From Acidianus ambivalens (GTDB lineage: Archaea; Thermoproteota; Thermoprotei_A; Sulfolobales; Sulfolobaceae): a stretch of 64,000 bases of DNA. The stretch spans positions 186,001-250,000 of the forward strand of contig NZ_CP045482.1 in the NCBI RefSeq assembly GCF_009729015.1. Reading direction: 5' to 3'. This document shows, one piece after another, positions 53,451 to 61,856 of this stretch. A program made the position numbers and the translations under genes. Below the pieces are notes generated by a model. The model was not told where the DNA came from and did not search any database. It saw only the letters and a list, made by a program, of their open reading frames with translations. Position 1 is the stretch's first letter. Each line of letters begins with the position of its first letter.

Positions 53451-53468
53451 TTACATTTATAAATGTAA
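53451..53468. promoter_or_regulatory. 18-base perfect palindrome containing the TATA box of the pyruvoyl decarboxylase gene
   Basis: TTACATTTATAAATGTAA is its own reverse complement and contains TTTATAAA. It ends 37 bases before the ATG at 53506. Transcription would begin near 53485 and leave a leader with GGAGG. Confidence 0.6.
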
Positions 53469-53505
53469 ATTATTCATGTAAACGTGGAGGGTAATAGAAC
53501 AGGAA

Positions 53506-53892
53506 ATGGAAGAGAGACTCGTTCTCAAATCTTCTGAAGATAAAATTGTAGGAAAGCATGTATTCGGAAACCTATACGATATAGATCCTAAATTACTTAC
53601 TGACAGAGAATATCTAGAAAAGTTAGTTCTAGAAGCAGTAAAGATAGCAAACATGAAATTAGTAGAAGCAAAGTCTTGGTCATTTGGAGGCAAAAAAGGT
53701 GGGGTTTCCGTACTAGCTTTAGTGGAAGAAAGTCATATAGCGCTTCACACATGGAATGAATATAATTACGCCACACTTGACGTTTATACTTGCGGAGAGC
53801 AAAGTGACCCGCAAGCTGCTTTTGATTATATTGTAAAGGCGTTAAAACCAAGAAGATACCAAGTATTTTACGCAGATAGAAGCTCCGATTAA
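53506..53892 (+). CDS. Pyruvoyl-dependent arginine decarboxylase (AdoMetDC-related)
   Basis: A 128-residue proenzyme of the S-adenosylmethionine decarboxylase family. VEESHIALHTWNEYNYATLD holds the self-cleavage Ser that becomes the pyruvoyl group, the proton-donor His and, downstream, TCGEQSDP. In crenarchaea one paralogue of this family is an arginine decarboxylase; the gene beside HMG-CoA synthase is, as I recall, that one (SSO0536 in S. solfataricus), and VGKHVFGNLYD fits. AdoMetDC itself is the alternative. It is alone in its transcript with a palindromic promoter and T-rich terminator. Confidence 0.85.
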   Translation: MEERLVLKSSEDKIVGKHVFGNLYDIDPKLLTDREYLEKLVLEAVKIANMKLVEAKSWSFGGKKGGVSVLALVEESHIALHTWNEYNYATLDVYTCGEQSDPQAAFDYIVKALKPRRYQVFYADRSSD

Positions 53893-53960
53893 ACCCTCTC
53901 TTTCTTTTTTCTCTTTTAATTAATTCTTTCTTTTTTCTTGTCTTCATACTTTACTTTTTT
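53893..53960 (+). terminator. Pyrimidine/T-rich terminator region
   Basis: Successive T tracts (for example TTTCTTTTTTCTCTTTT) follow the decarboxylase stop, typical of archaeal termination. Confidence 0.5.
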
Positions 53961-53976
53961 ATAGACAATAGTCTAT
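53961..53976. promoter_or_regulatory. Inverted repeat upstream of the mevalonate operon
   Basis: ATAGAC-AATA-GTCTAT is a perfect 6-base inverted repeat with a 4-base gap, about 22 bases upstream of the TATA-like TCTTTAAAAAA at 53999-54009. It could be an operator. Confidence 0.4.
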
Positions 53977-53998
53977 TAGGTATATCGACAATAGAAAA

Positions 53999-54009
53999 TC
54001 TTTAAAAAA
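53999..54009 (+). promoter_or_regulatory. TATA box of the mevalonate operon
   Basis: TCTTTAAAAAA is centred about 26 bases before ATG 54030, so the first gene is probably leaderless. Confidence 0.5.
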
Positions 54010-54029
54010 TACAAAGATGAATTATTAAG

Positions 54030-55076
54030 ATGCGTTCAGGTATAGTTGGATGGGGATCTTACATACCTAAATATAGAATAAACGTCAATGACATAGCAAA
54101 GGTTTGGGGAAAAGAAGCCACTACTCCTAAAGTTTTAGGTTTAACAGAAAAATCTGTACCGGCACCAGATGAGGATTCAACAACTATGGCTATAGAAGCC
54201 TCAAGAAATGCGTTAAATAGAGCTAGAATAAACCCGGAAGAAATAGGCTTAGTATTATTTGGTTCAGAATCTAAAGTTTATGCAGTAAAACCTACTGCTG
54301 CAGTACTTATAGATGCCCTAGGTGTTTCACATTACTCATTAAGTGCAGATATGGAATTTGCTTGCAGAGCTGCATCTGTGGGGCTGGGTTTGGCTTTAAG
54401 TATGGTTGAGAGTGGAAAGATAAAATACGGTATGGTAGTTGGTTCAGATACCGCACAATCTAATCCGGGAGATATTCTTGAGTTAAGTTCAGCAGCTGCA
54501 GCAGTATCATTTATAGTAGGTAAATCTGACGAATCTGCAGCTGTATTAGAAGGATTTGCTTCTTTCAATACTGATACTCCAGATTTCTGGAGAAGGGACG
54601 GAATGCCTTATCCTTTACACGGAGAAGCTTTTACTGGAGAACCTGCATATTTCGCGCATATAATTTCTGCTGTTGAAAAATTATTCCAGGATTATGGTTA
54701 TAAGGTTTCTGACTTCGATTACTTTGTTTTTCACCAACCTAATGGAAAATTCCCAATTCAAGTTGCTAAAAAACTTGGGGTACCATTAGAGAAAGTAAAG
54801 CCAGGCTTAGTATCTCCATACATAGGAAATCCGTATAACGCCTCAGCATTACTAGGATTTGCTAAAGTACTTGACATAGCAAGGCCAGGACAAAGAATTC
54901 TAGTTGCCCCATTTGGTAGCGGTGCCGGTGCAGATGCTTTTAGTTTTGTTACCACTGAGAATATCTTAGAGAAACAAAAGCTCGCTCATACGACGGATTA
55001 TTATATTTCAAATAAGATCATTGTAAGTTATGCAGAATATGCGAAATTCACAAATAAATACAAGGTGTATGAATAA
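54030..55076 (+). CDS. Hydroxymethylglutaryl-CoA synthase
   Basis: It condenses acetoacetyl-CoA and acetyl-CoA on the way to mevalonate and archaeal lipids. The 348-residue archaeal form has a Glu in LFGSESKVYAVKP, the nucleophile Cys in ADMEFACRAASVGL and the His in YFVFHQPNGKFP, so all three catalytic residues are intact. It overlaps the thiolase gene in TAATG. In methanogens it forms a complex with thiolase and DUF35. Confidence 0.95.
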   Translation: MRSGIVGWGSYIPKYRINVNDIAKVWGKEATTPKVLGLTEKSVPAPDEDSTTMAIEASRNALNRARINPEEIGLVLFGSESKVYAVKPTAAVLIDALGVSHYSLSADMEFACRAASVGLGLALSMVESGKIKYGMVVGSDTAQSNPGDILELSSAAAAVSFIVGKSDESAAVLEGFASFNTDTPDFWRRDGMPYPLHGEAFTGEPAYFAHIISAVEKLFQDYGYKVSDFDYFVFHQPNGKFPIQVAKKLGVPLEKVKPGLVSPYIGNPYNASALLGFAKVLDIARPGQRILVAPFGSGAGADAFSFVTTENILEKQKLAHTTDYYISNKIIVSYAEYAKFTNKYKVYE

Positions 55077-56143
55077 TGACAGACGTCTTAGTTTATGATT
55101 CTTCAATGATAAAAATAGATAGATATTATGAGAAAAACTTAGTAGACTTAGTAGCAGAGGTAATGAGTAAGTTTAACTCTCAAATAAAGCCAGACGCGAT
55201 AATTTTAGCAAATGCTTATTCTGAAACTACAGTTAATCAAGTTCTTTTAGCTAGTAAGATTTCCAGCATGTTAGGTTTTTCAGGATTCACAACCAGAATA
55301 GAAAATGGAGATGCCAGCGGAGGTGCTGCAATAGAGACAGCTTATTACATGATAAAATCTGGGTTAGTTAAGTCTGTATTATTAATAGGCGTAGAAAAAA
55401 TGGGTGACTTTCCTACTAGCTATCTCAATGAAATAACTGCAGAAAATTTAGACGAAAAATTTGGATATAGAGAAGGACTAACTTTACAGCCATTTGCCGC
55501 ATTACAAATGAAACAATACATGAAGAGCTACGGTGTAGATTACGATTATTTCACCCAATGGCCTTTAGCAATGCATAAATATGGTTCAGAAAATCCTTTC
55601 GCTTATTTAAAATTCCAAGTAGATAAGAAAACTATAGAAGAATCACAAATTATTTCTGAACCTCTTAGACTATTCGATACTTCACCAAGAGCAGACGGCG
55701 CAGCGGCAGTATTGCTTACTAATGAGGAGTTTAAACCAGAGATTAAAGTAAAAATAACTGGTGTTTCCTCAGCAGTTTCAGAATTTACAACACTGAGTAT
55801 GCCTGCAGTAAGACAGGCCTATTCACAATTTAGAGAATACAAAGCAGATTTCATGGAAATTCACGATTCTTATAGCATTAATGCAGCACTAATCCTAGAA
55901 GAGATAGGCTTCGAAAAGGGCAAATCTTTGAATATGCTAGACTCAATTCAAGTGAATTATAGCGGTGGTTTAAAATCTAGAGGATACCCAGGTGGGGCTA
56001 CCGGAATTTATCAACTTGCAGAATCTTTCATGCAATTAGCAGGTTCTTTCCCAGGCAAGAGGGCACAAGGCGAAAAAGGAGTGATAATATCAACGGACGA
56101 TTTAGGTACTTCAGCTTATGTAATTGGATTAAAGAGGTGTTAA
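55076..56143 (+). CDS. Thiolase-like protein of the HMGCS complex, catalytic residues replaced
   Basis: A 355-residue thiolase fold. The active-site segment normally reads ACASGGAA; here it is GDASGGAA with Asp79 at the nucleophilic Cys. The GHPxGATG motif reads GYPGGATG, Tyr304 replacing His. The HD segment EIHDSYSINAA and GGLKSRG are kept. The only Cys is the last residue. It may be an inactive scaffold that keeps the channel of the thiolase/HMGCS/DUF35 complex, with another thiolase making acetoacetyl-CoA. Neighbour order supports complex membership. Confidence 0.85.
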   Translation: MTDVLVYDSSMIKIDRYYEKNLVDLVAEVMSKFNSQIKPDAIILANAYSETTVNQVLLASKISSMLGFSGFTTRIENGDASGGAAIETAYYMIKSGLVKSVLLIGVEKMGDFPTSYLNEITAENLDEKFGYREGLTLQPFAALQMKQYMKSYGVDYDYFTQWPLAMHKYGSENPFAYLKFQVDKKTIEESQIISEPLRLFDTSPRADGAAAVLLTNEEFKPEIKVKITGVSSAVSEFTTLSMPAVRQAYSQFREYKADFMEIHDSYSINAALILEEIGFEKGKSLNMLDSIQVNYSGGLKSRGYPGGATGIYQLAESFMQLAGSFPGKRAQGEKGVIISTDDLGTSAYVIGLKRC

Positions 56144-56145
56144 AA

Positions 56146-56553
56146 ATGAAAGTCTTTCCTGCACAAGTTTGGAGAAATAAAGAGAGTCTATATTCATTAA
56201 TCGCTGGCAAGTGCAATAAATGCGGTAATCTATTCTTCCCTTACAGAGAAATATGTAATAAATGCGGTTCTACAAGCGTCTCTAAAGTAAAATTAAGCGG
56301 ACGTGGAACTCTAATTTCATATACTGTATCATATCAAACTAGACCGGGCTTTGAAAAAACAGCTCCAGAGTACGTAGGTTTGATAAGATTAGATGAAGGC
56401 ATTGAAATTGTAGCCCCATTAACAGACATTACTGGTGAAATTAAAGATAATTCTAGAGTAGAAGCAGTCATAAGGAGGTTAAAGGCAGACTCGAGTAATG
56501 GCTTGATAGAATACGGTATAAAATTTAGGCTGGTAGAAGATGAACATAGATGA
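56146..56553 (+). CDS. DUF35 OB-fold/zinc-ribbon protein (HMGCS-thiolase bridge)
   Basis: A 135-residue protein. Two CxxC pairs (GKCNKCGNLFFPYREICNKC) form a rubredoxin-like zinc ribbon; the rest is an OB fold (GRGTLISYTVSYQTRPGFEK). In Methanothermococcus this protein binds CoA and joins thiolase with HMG-CoA synthase. ATG 56146 is chosen; a GTG 9 bases before lies inside the thiolase end. It overlaps the HMG-CoA reductase start by 14 bases. Confidence 0.9.
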   Translation: MKVFPAQVWRNKESLYSLIAGKCNKCGNLFFPYREICNKCGSTSVSKVKLSGRGTLISYTVSYQTRPGFEKTAPEYVGLIRLDEGIEIVAPLTDITGEIKDNSRVEAVIRRLKADSSNGLIEYGIKFRLVEDEHR

Positions 56554-57769
56554 GGTAGTAGAAAAAGCTGTTAAAGGGGAAATAGAGCTTCATGAAATTG
56601 ATAATTTTTTGGAAGCAAATGCTGCAATGGTTGCAAGAAGGCTTGCATTAGAAAAAATCCTTGGCATAAGTTTACCTTCTATAGGGTCAACAATTTTAGA
56701 CTATTCTGAGATAAAAAATAGAAATGCAGAAAATGTAATAGGTGGAATACAAATACCAGTCGGCATAGTAGGCCCTTTAAAAGTTAATGGAGATTATGCT
56801 AAGGGTAATTTTTACGTTCCGCTCGCAACTACCGAAGGAGCGTTAATCGCTAGCGTAAATAGAGGTTGTAAGGCAATTACAAAGGCTGGAGGAGCTAAAG
56901 TTAAGATAATTTCTGACGGTATGGCTAGAGCACCAATATTTAAATTACCTAATATAGACAGCGTGGTAAATTTTTTGCAGTGGATAAATAAAAATTTAGA
57001 TAAAATAAAGGAAGTAGCAGAATCAACTACTTCTCACGGAAAATTGAAAGAAATACAACCTTTTGTTTTAGGAAATAATGTATGGTTAAGATTCGTATTT
57101 GAGACAGGAGATGCTATGGGCATGAACATGGCTACTATAGCCTCTGAAGCAATTTGCAATTTTATAGAAAGCGAGTTTACCGAAGCAAAATGCATTGCAG
57201 TTAGCGGAAATATGTGTAGCGATAAAAAGCAATCAATGGTTAACTCAATTTTTGGTAGAGGCAAAACTGTTATTGCAGAAGCTTTAATACCTTCCACAAT
57301 ACTTAAGGAAGTTCTTCACACTACTGCTGAGGCAATACATGAAGTAAATTTAAGGAAAAACTTGTTAGGAAGCGCAAGAGCAGGAAATGTTTATCAATTT
57401 AATGCGCATTTTGCTAACATAATTGCAGCAATTTTTCTTGCTACAGGACAAGATATGGCGCAAGTAGTAGAAAGCAGTAGTGGATATACTTGGACTGAAG
57501 TTAGAGGAGAAGATCTTTATATAAGCGTGACTTTACCGTCACTTGAAGTGGGAACTGTCGGCGGAGGAACAAGACTACCTACTCAAAGAGAGGCATTATC
57601 CATCATGGGGGTTGCTGGTGGAGGAAATCCACCAGGGAGTAATGCCAAAAAATTTGCTGAAATAATTGCATCAACAGTATTAGCAGGAGAATTAAATCTG
57701 CTTTCAGCACTTAGCAATAAGGAGTTAGGCAGAGCTCACAAGATGTTAGGTAGGGGCATAAAAGCTTAA
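56540..57769 (+). CDS. hmgA: 3-hydroxy-3-methylglutaryl-CoA reductase (class I)
   Basis: The NADPH-dependent enzyme that makes mevalonate. TTEGALIASVNRG has the catalytic Glu, ETGDAMGMNMATIASE the Asp region, GNMCSDKKQS the Lys, LEVGTVGGGTRLPTQREAL the NADPH region, and LGRAHKMLGRG the His. Length (409) is normal for archaea. Fourth gene of the operon. Confidence 0.97.
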   Translation: MNIDEVVEKAVKGEIELHEIDNFLEANAAMVARRLALEKILGISLPSIGSTILDYSEIKNRNAENVIGGIQIPVGIVGPLKVNGDYAKGNFYVPLATTEGALIASVNRGCKAITKAGGAKVKIISDGMARAPIFKLPNIDSVVNFLQWINKNLDKIKEVAESTTSHGKLKEIQPFVLGNNVWLRFVFETGDAMGMNMATIASEAICNFIESEFTEAKCIAVSGNMCSDKKQSMVNSIFGRGKTVIAEALIPSTILKEVLHTTAEAIHEVNLRKNLLGSARAGNVYQFNAHFANIIAAIFLATGQDMAQVVESSSGYTWTEVRGEDLYISVTLPSLEVGTVGGGTRLPTQREALSIMGVAGGGNPPGSNAKKFAEIIASTVLAGELNLLSALSNKELGRAHKMLGRGIKA

Positions 57770-57795
57770 TTTTCTCTTTTGTGAAACTATAAGCC

Positions 57796-59091
57796 ATGGA
57801 ATTGCCCGAAGAGTTAACGAAAGTTATTCAATTAACTAAAGAACAAAATACGTGGAGACGGACTGAAGCAATAAATCTGATAGCATCAGAGAACGTGATG
57901 AGTCCACTAGCAGAGGCAGTATATATGAGCGATTTCATGTCAAGATACGCTGAAGGTAAGCCTTATAAGAGGTTTTATCAAGGTACAAAATATGTTGACG
58001 AAATAGAGAGCCTAGCAATAGAATTAATGAACGAAGTAACTCCAGCTAAAAACTCCGACCTAAGGCCAATAAGTGGAACAATAGCTAACGCTGCAGTATT
58101 CAGAATTTTAGCAAACCCTGGGGATAAGGCATTAATAGCTCCAGTTCAGGCAGGCTCTCACGTAAGTCACACAAAGTTCGGAACTTTAGGAGCACTAGGA
58201 ATACAACATATAGAAATGCCTTTTGATAAAGAAAACATAAACGTTGATGTAGATAAGGCTATTAAAATGATAGAAGAGGTTAAACCAAAATTCGTAGTTC
58301 TTGGAGGAAGCTTATATTTATTCCCTCATCCTACAAAAGAACTTGCTCCTCACGTTCATGCAGTCGGGGCAAAACTAGTTTACGATGCTGCTCACGTTTA
58401 CGGATTAATAGTTGGTAAAGCTTGGAGTAATCCATTAGATGAAGGAGCAGATGTAATGACTACCTCCACTCATAAGACTTTTCCTGGGCCTCAAGGAGGT
58501 TCTATACTATCAAATGATGATGATCTGTTCAAAGAAATATCGAGGACAATATTTCCATGGTTTGTAAGCAATCATCATTTACACAGACTGCCAGCAACTG
58601 CAGTTACTTTAATAGAAATGAAATACTTCGGTAAAGATTATGCTTCACAAATAACTAAAAATGCAAAAAAACTTGCAGAGGCCTTAGCAGAGAGAGGATT
58701 TAAGGTAGTAGGAGAGCATTTAGGATACACTAAAAGCCATCAAGTTGCAGTTAACGTTAGAGAACTAGGCGGAGGGGCTAAAATAGCCAAATTACTAGAG
58801 GAGGCCAATATAATAGTAAATAAAAACTTATTGCCTTGTGATACTCCAGAAACTGTCAGTAATCCTAGCGGATTAAGAATAGGAGTTCAAGAAATGACTA
58901 GATACGGAATGAAAGAAGACGAAATGGACGAAATTGCCGAATTAATGAAGAAAGTCGCAATAGATGGAAAAGATCCTAAAGAAGTCAGGAAAGAAGTAAT
59001 AGAACTAAGAAAGAGATTCCTTGAAGTAAAATACACATTTAACGTTGACCTATCAAGTTACTCCAGTAAGAGTATTCCAATGATTATCTAA
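57796..59091 (+). CDS. glyA: Serine hydroxymethyltransferase
   Basis: It interconverts serine and glycine with the pterin C1 carrier. INLIASENVMSPLAEAVYMS, RPISGTIANAAVF and the PLP site TTSTHKTFPGPQGG are characteristic; ANIIVNKNLLPCDTPE is near the C-terminus. Length 431 is normal. It follows hmgA by 26 bases with no obvious promoter, so it may belong to the same transcript. It overlaps uspA tail to tail by 8 bases. Confidence 0.96.
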   Translation: MELPEELTKVIQLTKEQNTWRRTEAINLIASENVMSPLAEAVYMSDFMSRYAEGKPYKRFYQGTKYVDEIESLAIELMNEVTPAKNSDLRPISGTIANAAVFRILANPGDKALIAPVQAGSHVSHTKFGTLGALGIQHIEMPFDKENINVDVDKAIKMIEEVKPKFVVLGGSLYLFPHPTKELAPHVHAVGAKLVYDAAHVYGLIVGKAWSNPLDEGADVMTTSTHKTFPGPQGGSILSNDDDLFKEISRTIFPWFVSNHHLHRLPATAVTLIEMKYFGKDYASQITKNAKKLAEALAERGFKVVGEHLGYTKSHQVAVNVRELGGGAKIAKLLEEANIIVNKNLLPCDTPETVSNPSGLRIGVQEMTRYGMKEDEMDEIAELMKKVAIDGKDPKEVRKEVIELRKRFLEVKYTFNVDLSSYSSKSIPMII

Positions 59092-59491
59092 CAATTATAA
59101 CAGTTATTGAAGCATTTGCTGCAACAGATAACACTGTTGATCCTATATTTATATCACTGTTGACTGAAGTACCTCTAGAACCCATGATTACTGCATCAAA
59201 AGTGTCCTCATTTATCACTTTTAATATCTCATTAGGAACACTACTGTCATTAGACATTTTTATTATTTTAAAATCATAATCTATTTTATCCCCTATCCTT
59301 TCCTCAACTTTTTTCTTAATGTGCTCGGCTTCCTCACAAGTATTACATACGTGAATTACTGTAACTTTAGAACCGTATCTAAGGCTAAAATCTGTTGCCA
59401 ATTCTAAAGCTCTCATGCTATTTTCTGACCCGTCCACAGGGACTAAGATTCTTCTAAACCATAAACTTACGGTATATGTTGGAGAGCTCAT
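59084..59491 (-). CDS. Universal stress protein (UspA family)
   Basis: A 135-residue single-domain UspA: RRILVPVDGSENSMRALELA at the N-terminus and the ATP-binding MGSRGTSVNSDINIGSTVL motif (GxxG-x9-GS) at the C-terminus. NTCEEAE shows a Cys in the centre. Third gene of the pgk-gap-uspA run, with a 4-base overlap to gap, which hints at a role in carbon or energy stress. Confidence 0.92.
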   Translation of the reverse strand: MSSPTYTVSLWFRRILVPVDGSENSMRALELATDFSLRYGSKVTVIHVCNTCEEAEHIKKKVEERIGDKIDYDFKIIKMSNDSSVPNEILKVINEDTFDAVIMGSRGTSVNSDINIGSTVLSVAANASITVIIVR

Positions 59492-60510
59492 ATAAGATAC
59501 CCTTTACCTATATTTAGACTAGTATTTGTTATTTTTATCGAGTCTTCTGCACTGGCCAAATTTAACGAAGCTCTTATTGCATCGATGTTCTCAGGAACTA
59601 CTATAGACTCCTGATGAACCGCATACATTAAAAATACTTCATTACCCTTAGTATAAATTGAATCTTCAAATATTACTACTTCAGGAATATCATTCCTTAT
59701 TCTACCTAAATCTCTTGCAACCTCAATAATTTCCGCAGTAGAATTAACTTTTGATTTACCTCTTACAAGCAGAAACCTATTTGTATTCAAAAACTGATTT
59801 ATGACGTCCTCTTTACTTACTTGAGACTTAAGAGTTACGTTAAGTAAATGCATGTGCATATATGTTGTTGGAGCAATAACTGCCATTGTGATTATATCTA
59901 GGTCTTTAAGCACAGTGTTGACATCCTTAGCGTGATGACTAGGAACTGAAGCAGGGTCTGGTACTAAAGCATTTATAGGGCCCTTTTTAACCTCTTTAGG
60001 GTCTGCGGCCCTTCTAACTATTGTAGCCCTAACTTTTTCGACTTTACTTAGTTTATTTAAAGTACATATAGTCCTAAGTAACGCAGTAGTATTGCAAGAC
60101 ACTACCCTTATGTATTTCTTTCCTATAGCGTCATTATAATTACAAAGAGAGGAGAAAGAAACATCTGCAACGTTAGCCTTTTCTCCTCCTTGAAATATCG
60201 CATTTTTACCAAATTTTTGATAAAGTTCCTTATATTGTGCTCCAACTCCATTAGGAGTAGCATCAACTACAATATCAGTCTCCCTTATCATATCCTCTAT
60301 ATTTCCCGCAACTTTTATCCCTGCCTCATCAAAGGATTTAATTGATTCCTGAGGAACGTAGATATTTATACCCATTTTTTGTGCTACAAATGCCTCATAA
60401 TTAGGCGAAGTTTTTGCAATGCCTATTAACTTCATATCGGGTTGTAACATAATTGCGTTAGCTACTCTTTTCCCAATAGTTCCATAACCATTTAATGCTA
60501 CTTTAATCAT
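59488..60510 (-). CDS. gap: Glyceraldehyde-3-phosphate dehydrogenase, archaeal
   Basis: A 340-residue archaeal phosphorylating GAPDH. Rossmann motif VALNGYGTIGKRVANAI, catalytic Cys in SCNTTALLRTI, and His in HHAKDVNT are present. In Sulfolobales it serves gluconeogenesis with PGK, while the non-phosphorylating route serves catabolism. Overlaps pgk by 4 bases. Confidence 0.96.
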   Translation of the reverse strand: MIKVALNGYGTIGKRVANAIMLQPDMKLIGIAKTSPNYEAFVAQKMGINIYVPQESIKSFDEAGIKVAGNIEDMIRETDIVVDATPNGVGAQYKELYQKFGKNAIFQGGEKANVADVSFSSLCNYNDAIGKKYIRVVSCNTTALLRTICTLNKLSKVEKVRATIVRRAADPKEVKKGPINALVPDPASVPSHHAKDVNTVLKDLDIITMAVIAPTTYMHMHLLNVTLKSQVSKEDVINQFLNTNRFLLVRGKSKVNSTAEIIEVARDLGRIRNDIPEVVIFEDSIYTKGNEVFLMYAVHQESIVVPENIDAIRASLNLASAEDSIKITNTSLNIGKGYLI

Positions 60511-61754
60511 TTCTTCTTCACCACCTCTTTATAGGAAAGATCTAAAGCCTCGAGCGCAGGTAATCTTTCACCAGCTAAAAATAAAAGCAATGCACCGCCA
60601 CCAGTTGAAACGTGAACTTTACTTGGATTTATTTCCGAACTACCGCCAAGCATGCTTATCATATGCCCTCCACCTATTATAAGATAACCTTGGCTTTCTA
60701 ACGCACTATCAAGTAATTTCTTACTACCTTCCCTAAACCTTTCGTCTTCTATTACTCCCATTGGACCCCTCATCACTATTACCTTTGCATCCTTTATAAA
60801 TGATGAATAAATACCCACAGTTGTGCTTCCTATATCTTTTATTACTCCAGTAACCTTATTACTGGGTTCCTCAGCGACTTTTCCTTCTTCTTTCTCTACC
60901 TTAAAGTCTACTGGAATTTCTATTGGGCCACCAGAGAGAAGGATTTTCCTAGCCCTAGGAATTAAGGATATAAGTCCCTTCTTTTCCAATATCTGCATAT
61001 TTTCTTTACCTAAATCCAAACCTTTGGCAACCGCAAAAAGTTCCGCAATTAAACCACCGGTTAGAATTCTGTCGGCTAACCTCCTTTTTACTAGATTCTC
61101 TATTATTCTTATACTGTCTAGGACCTTACCTCCACCTAAGACAAAAACTTTAGGAAATTCGTCAGCGTTAAAAATCTTTGCCAAGGCCGAGACTTCTTTT
61201 TCCATTACCCTGCCGGCTGTGGATTTTAAAACCATTGGAAAGCCTACTATACTAGCCTGACTTCTGTGAGCTGTTGCAAAAGCGTCATTAACATAACCGT
61301 CAAAAAGAGGAGATAGCCTTTTAACTAAATAGCTTTTAGCATGTTGAGTAGGCGGAGCTTCTATAAGCTCTTCAGAAACGAATCTCACGTTATCTAAAAG
61401 AATTACTTCACCGCTCTTCATGTTTTTTATTCTCTCTCTAGCGTAAGGTCCCATTACGTCTTCCACGAATTCTACGTTCATATCCAAGTATTTGCTCAAA
61501 AGCTCAGCGTGCTCTTCAAGTGAAATAAAATCACTATCTCCAGGTCTGCCTTGATGCGAAATTAAAACTAAGGAATTCCCTTTATTTACCAACTCTTTTA
61601 TAGTTTCATTATAAGCTTTAATACGTGAATCATCAATTAACTTACCGGTCTTTGGGTCTACTGGGGAGTTAATATCAATTCTTACTAAAAGCTTATTACC
61701 AGAAAAGCTAATATCGTCAAGAGTAGGAATTTCGAGATCGTTTACCTTTATCAG
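60507..61754 (-). CDS. pgk: Phosphoglycerate kinase, no canonical start codon
   Basis: The 3-phosphoglycerate/ATP kinase. RIDINSP (the RxDxNxP substrate motif), LISHQGRPGDSDF, FVLGGGKVLDS and STGGGALLLFLAG are all present. The first in-frame TTG/GTG/ATG is TTG 61592, which would lose RIDINSPVDPKTG and cannot be right. Between the in-frame TGA (61763-61761) and that TTG the only candidates are CTG 61754 or ATA 61751, giving (M)(I)KVNDLEIPTLDDISFSG. GGTGA (61765-61761) lies 6 bases before CTG. A TATA-like AAATATAAAT lies near 61790-61799. A one-base error in the AAA run would join GTG 61764 instead. Confidence 0.9.
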   Translation of the reverse strand: MIKVNDLEIPTLDDISFSGNKLLVRIDINSPVDPKTGKLIDDSRIKAYNETIKELVNKGNSLVLISHQGRPGDSDFISLEEHAELLSKYLDMNVEFVEDVMGPYARERIKNMKSGEVILLDNVRFVSEELIEAPPTQHAKSYLVKRLSPLFDGYVNDAFATAHRSQASIVGFPMVLKSTAGRVMEKEVSALAKIFNADEFPKVFVLGGGKVLDSIRIIENLVKRRLADRILTGGLIAELFAVAKGLDLGKENMQILEKKGLISLIPRARKILLSGGPIEIPVDFKVEKEEGKVAEEPSNKVTGVIKDIGSTTVGIYSSFIKDAKVIVMRGPMGVIEDERFREGSKKLLDSALESQGYLIIGGGHMISMLGGSSEINPSKVHVSTGGGALLLFLAGERLPALEALDLSYKEVVKKK

Positions 61755-61856
61755 AAGTATTCACCAAGAATAATTCGAAAGCTCAAAATTTATATTTAAT
61801 TAGTAGCTGTTATAAGGAAGAGATAAGGGAAATGCTCTAGATCCTAATCTCACGAT

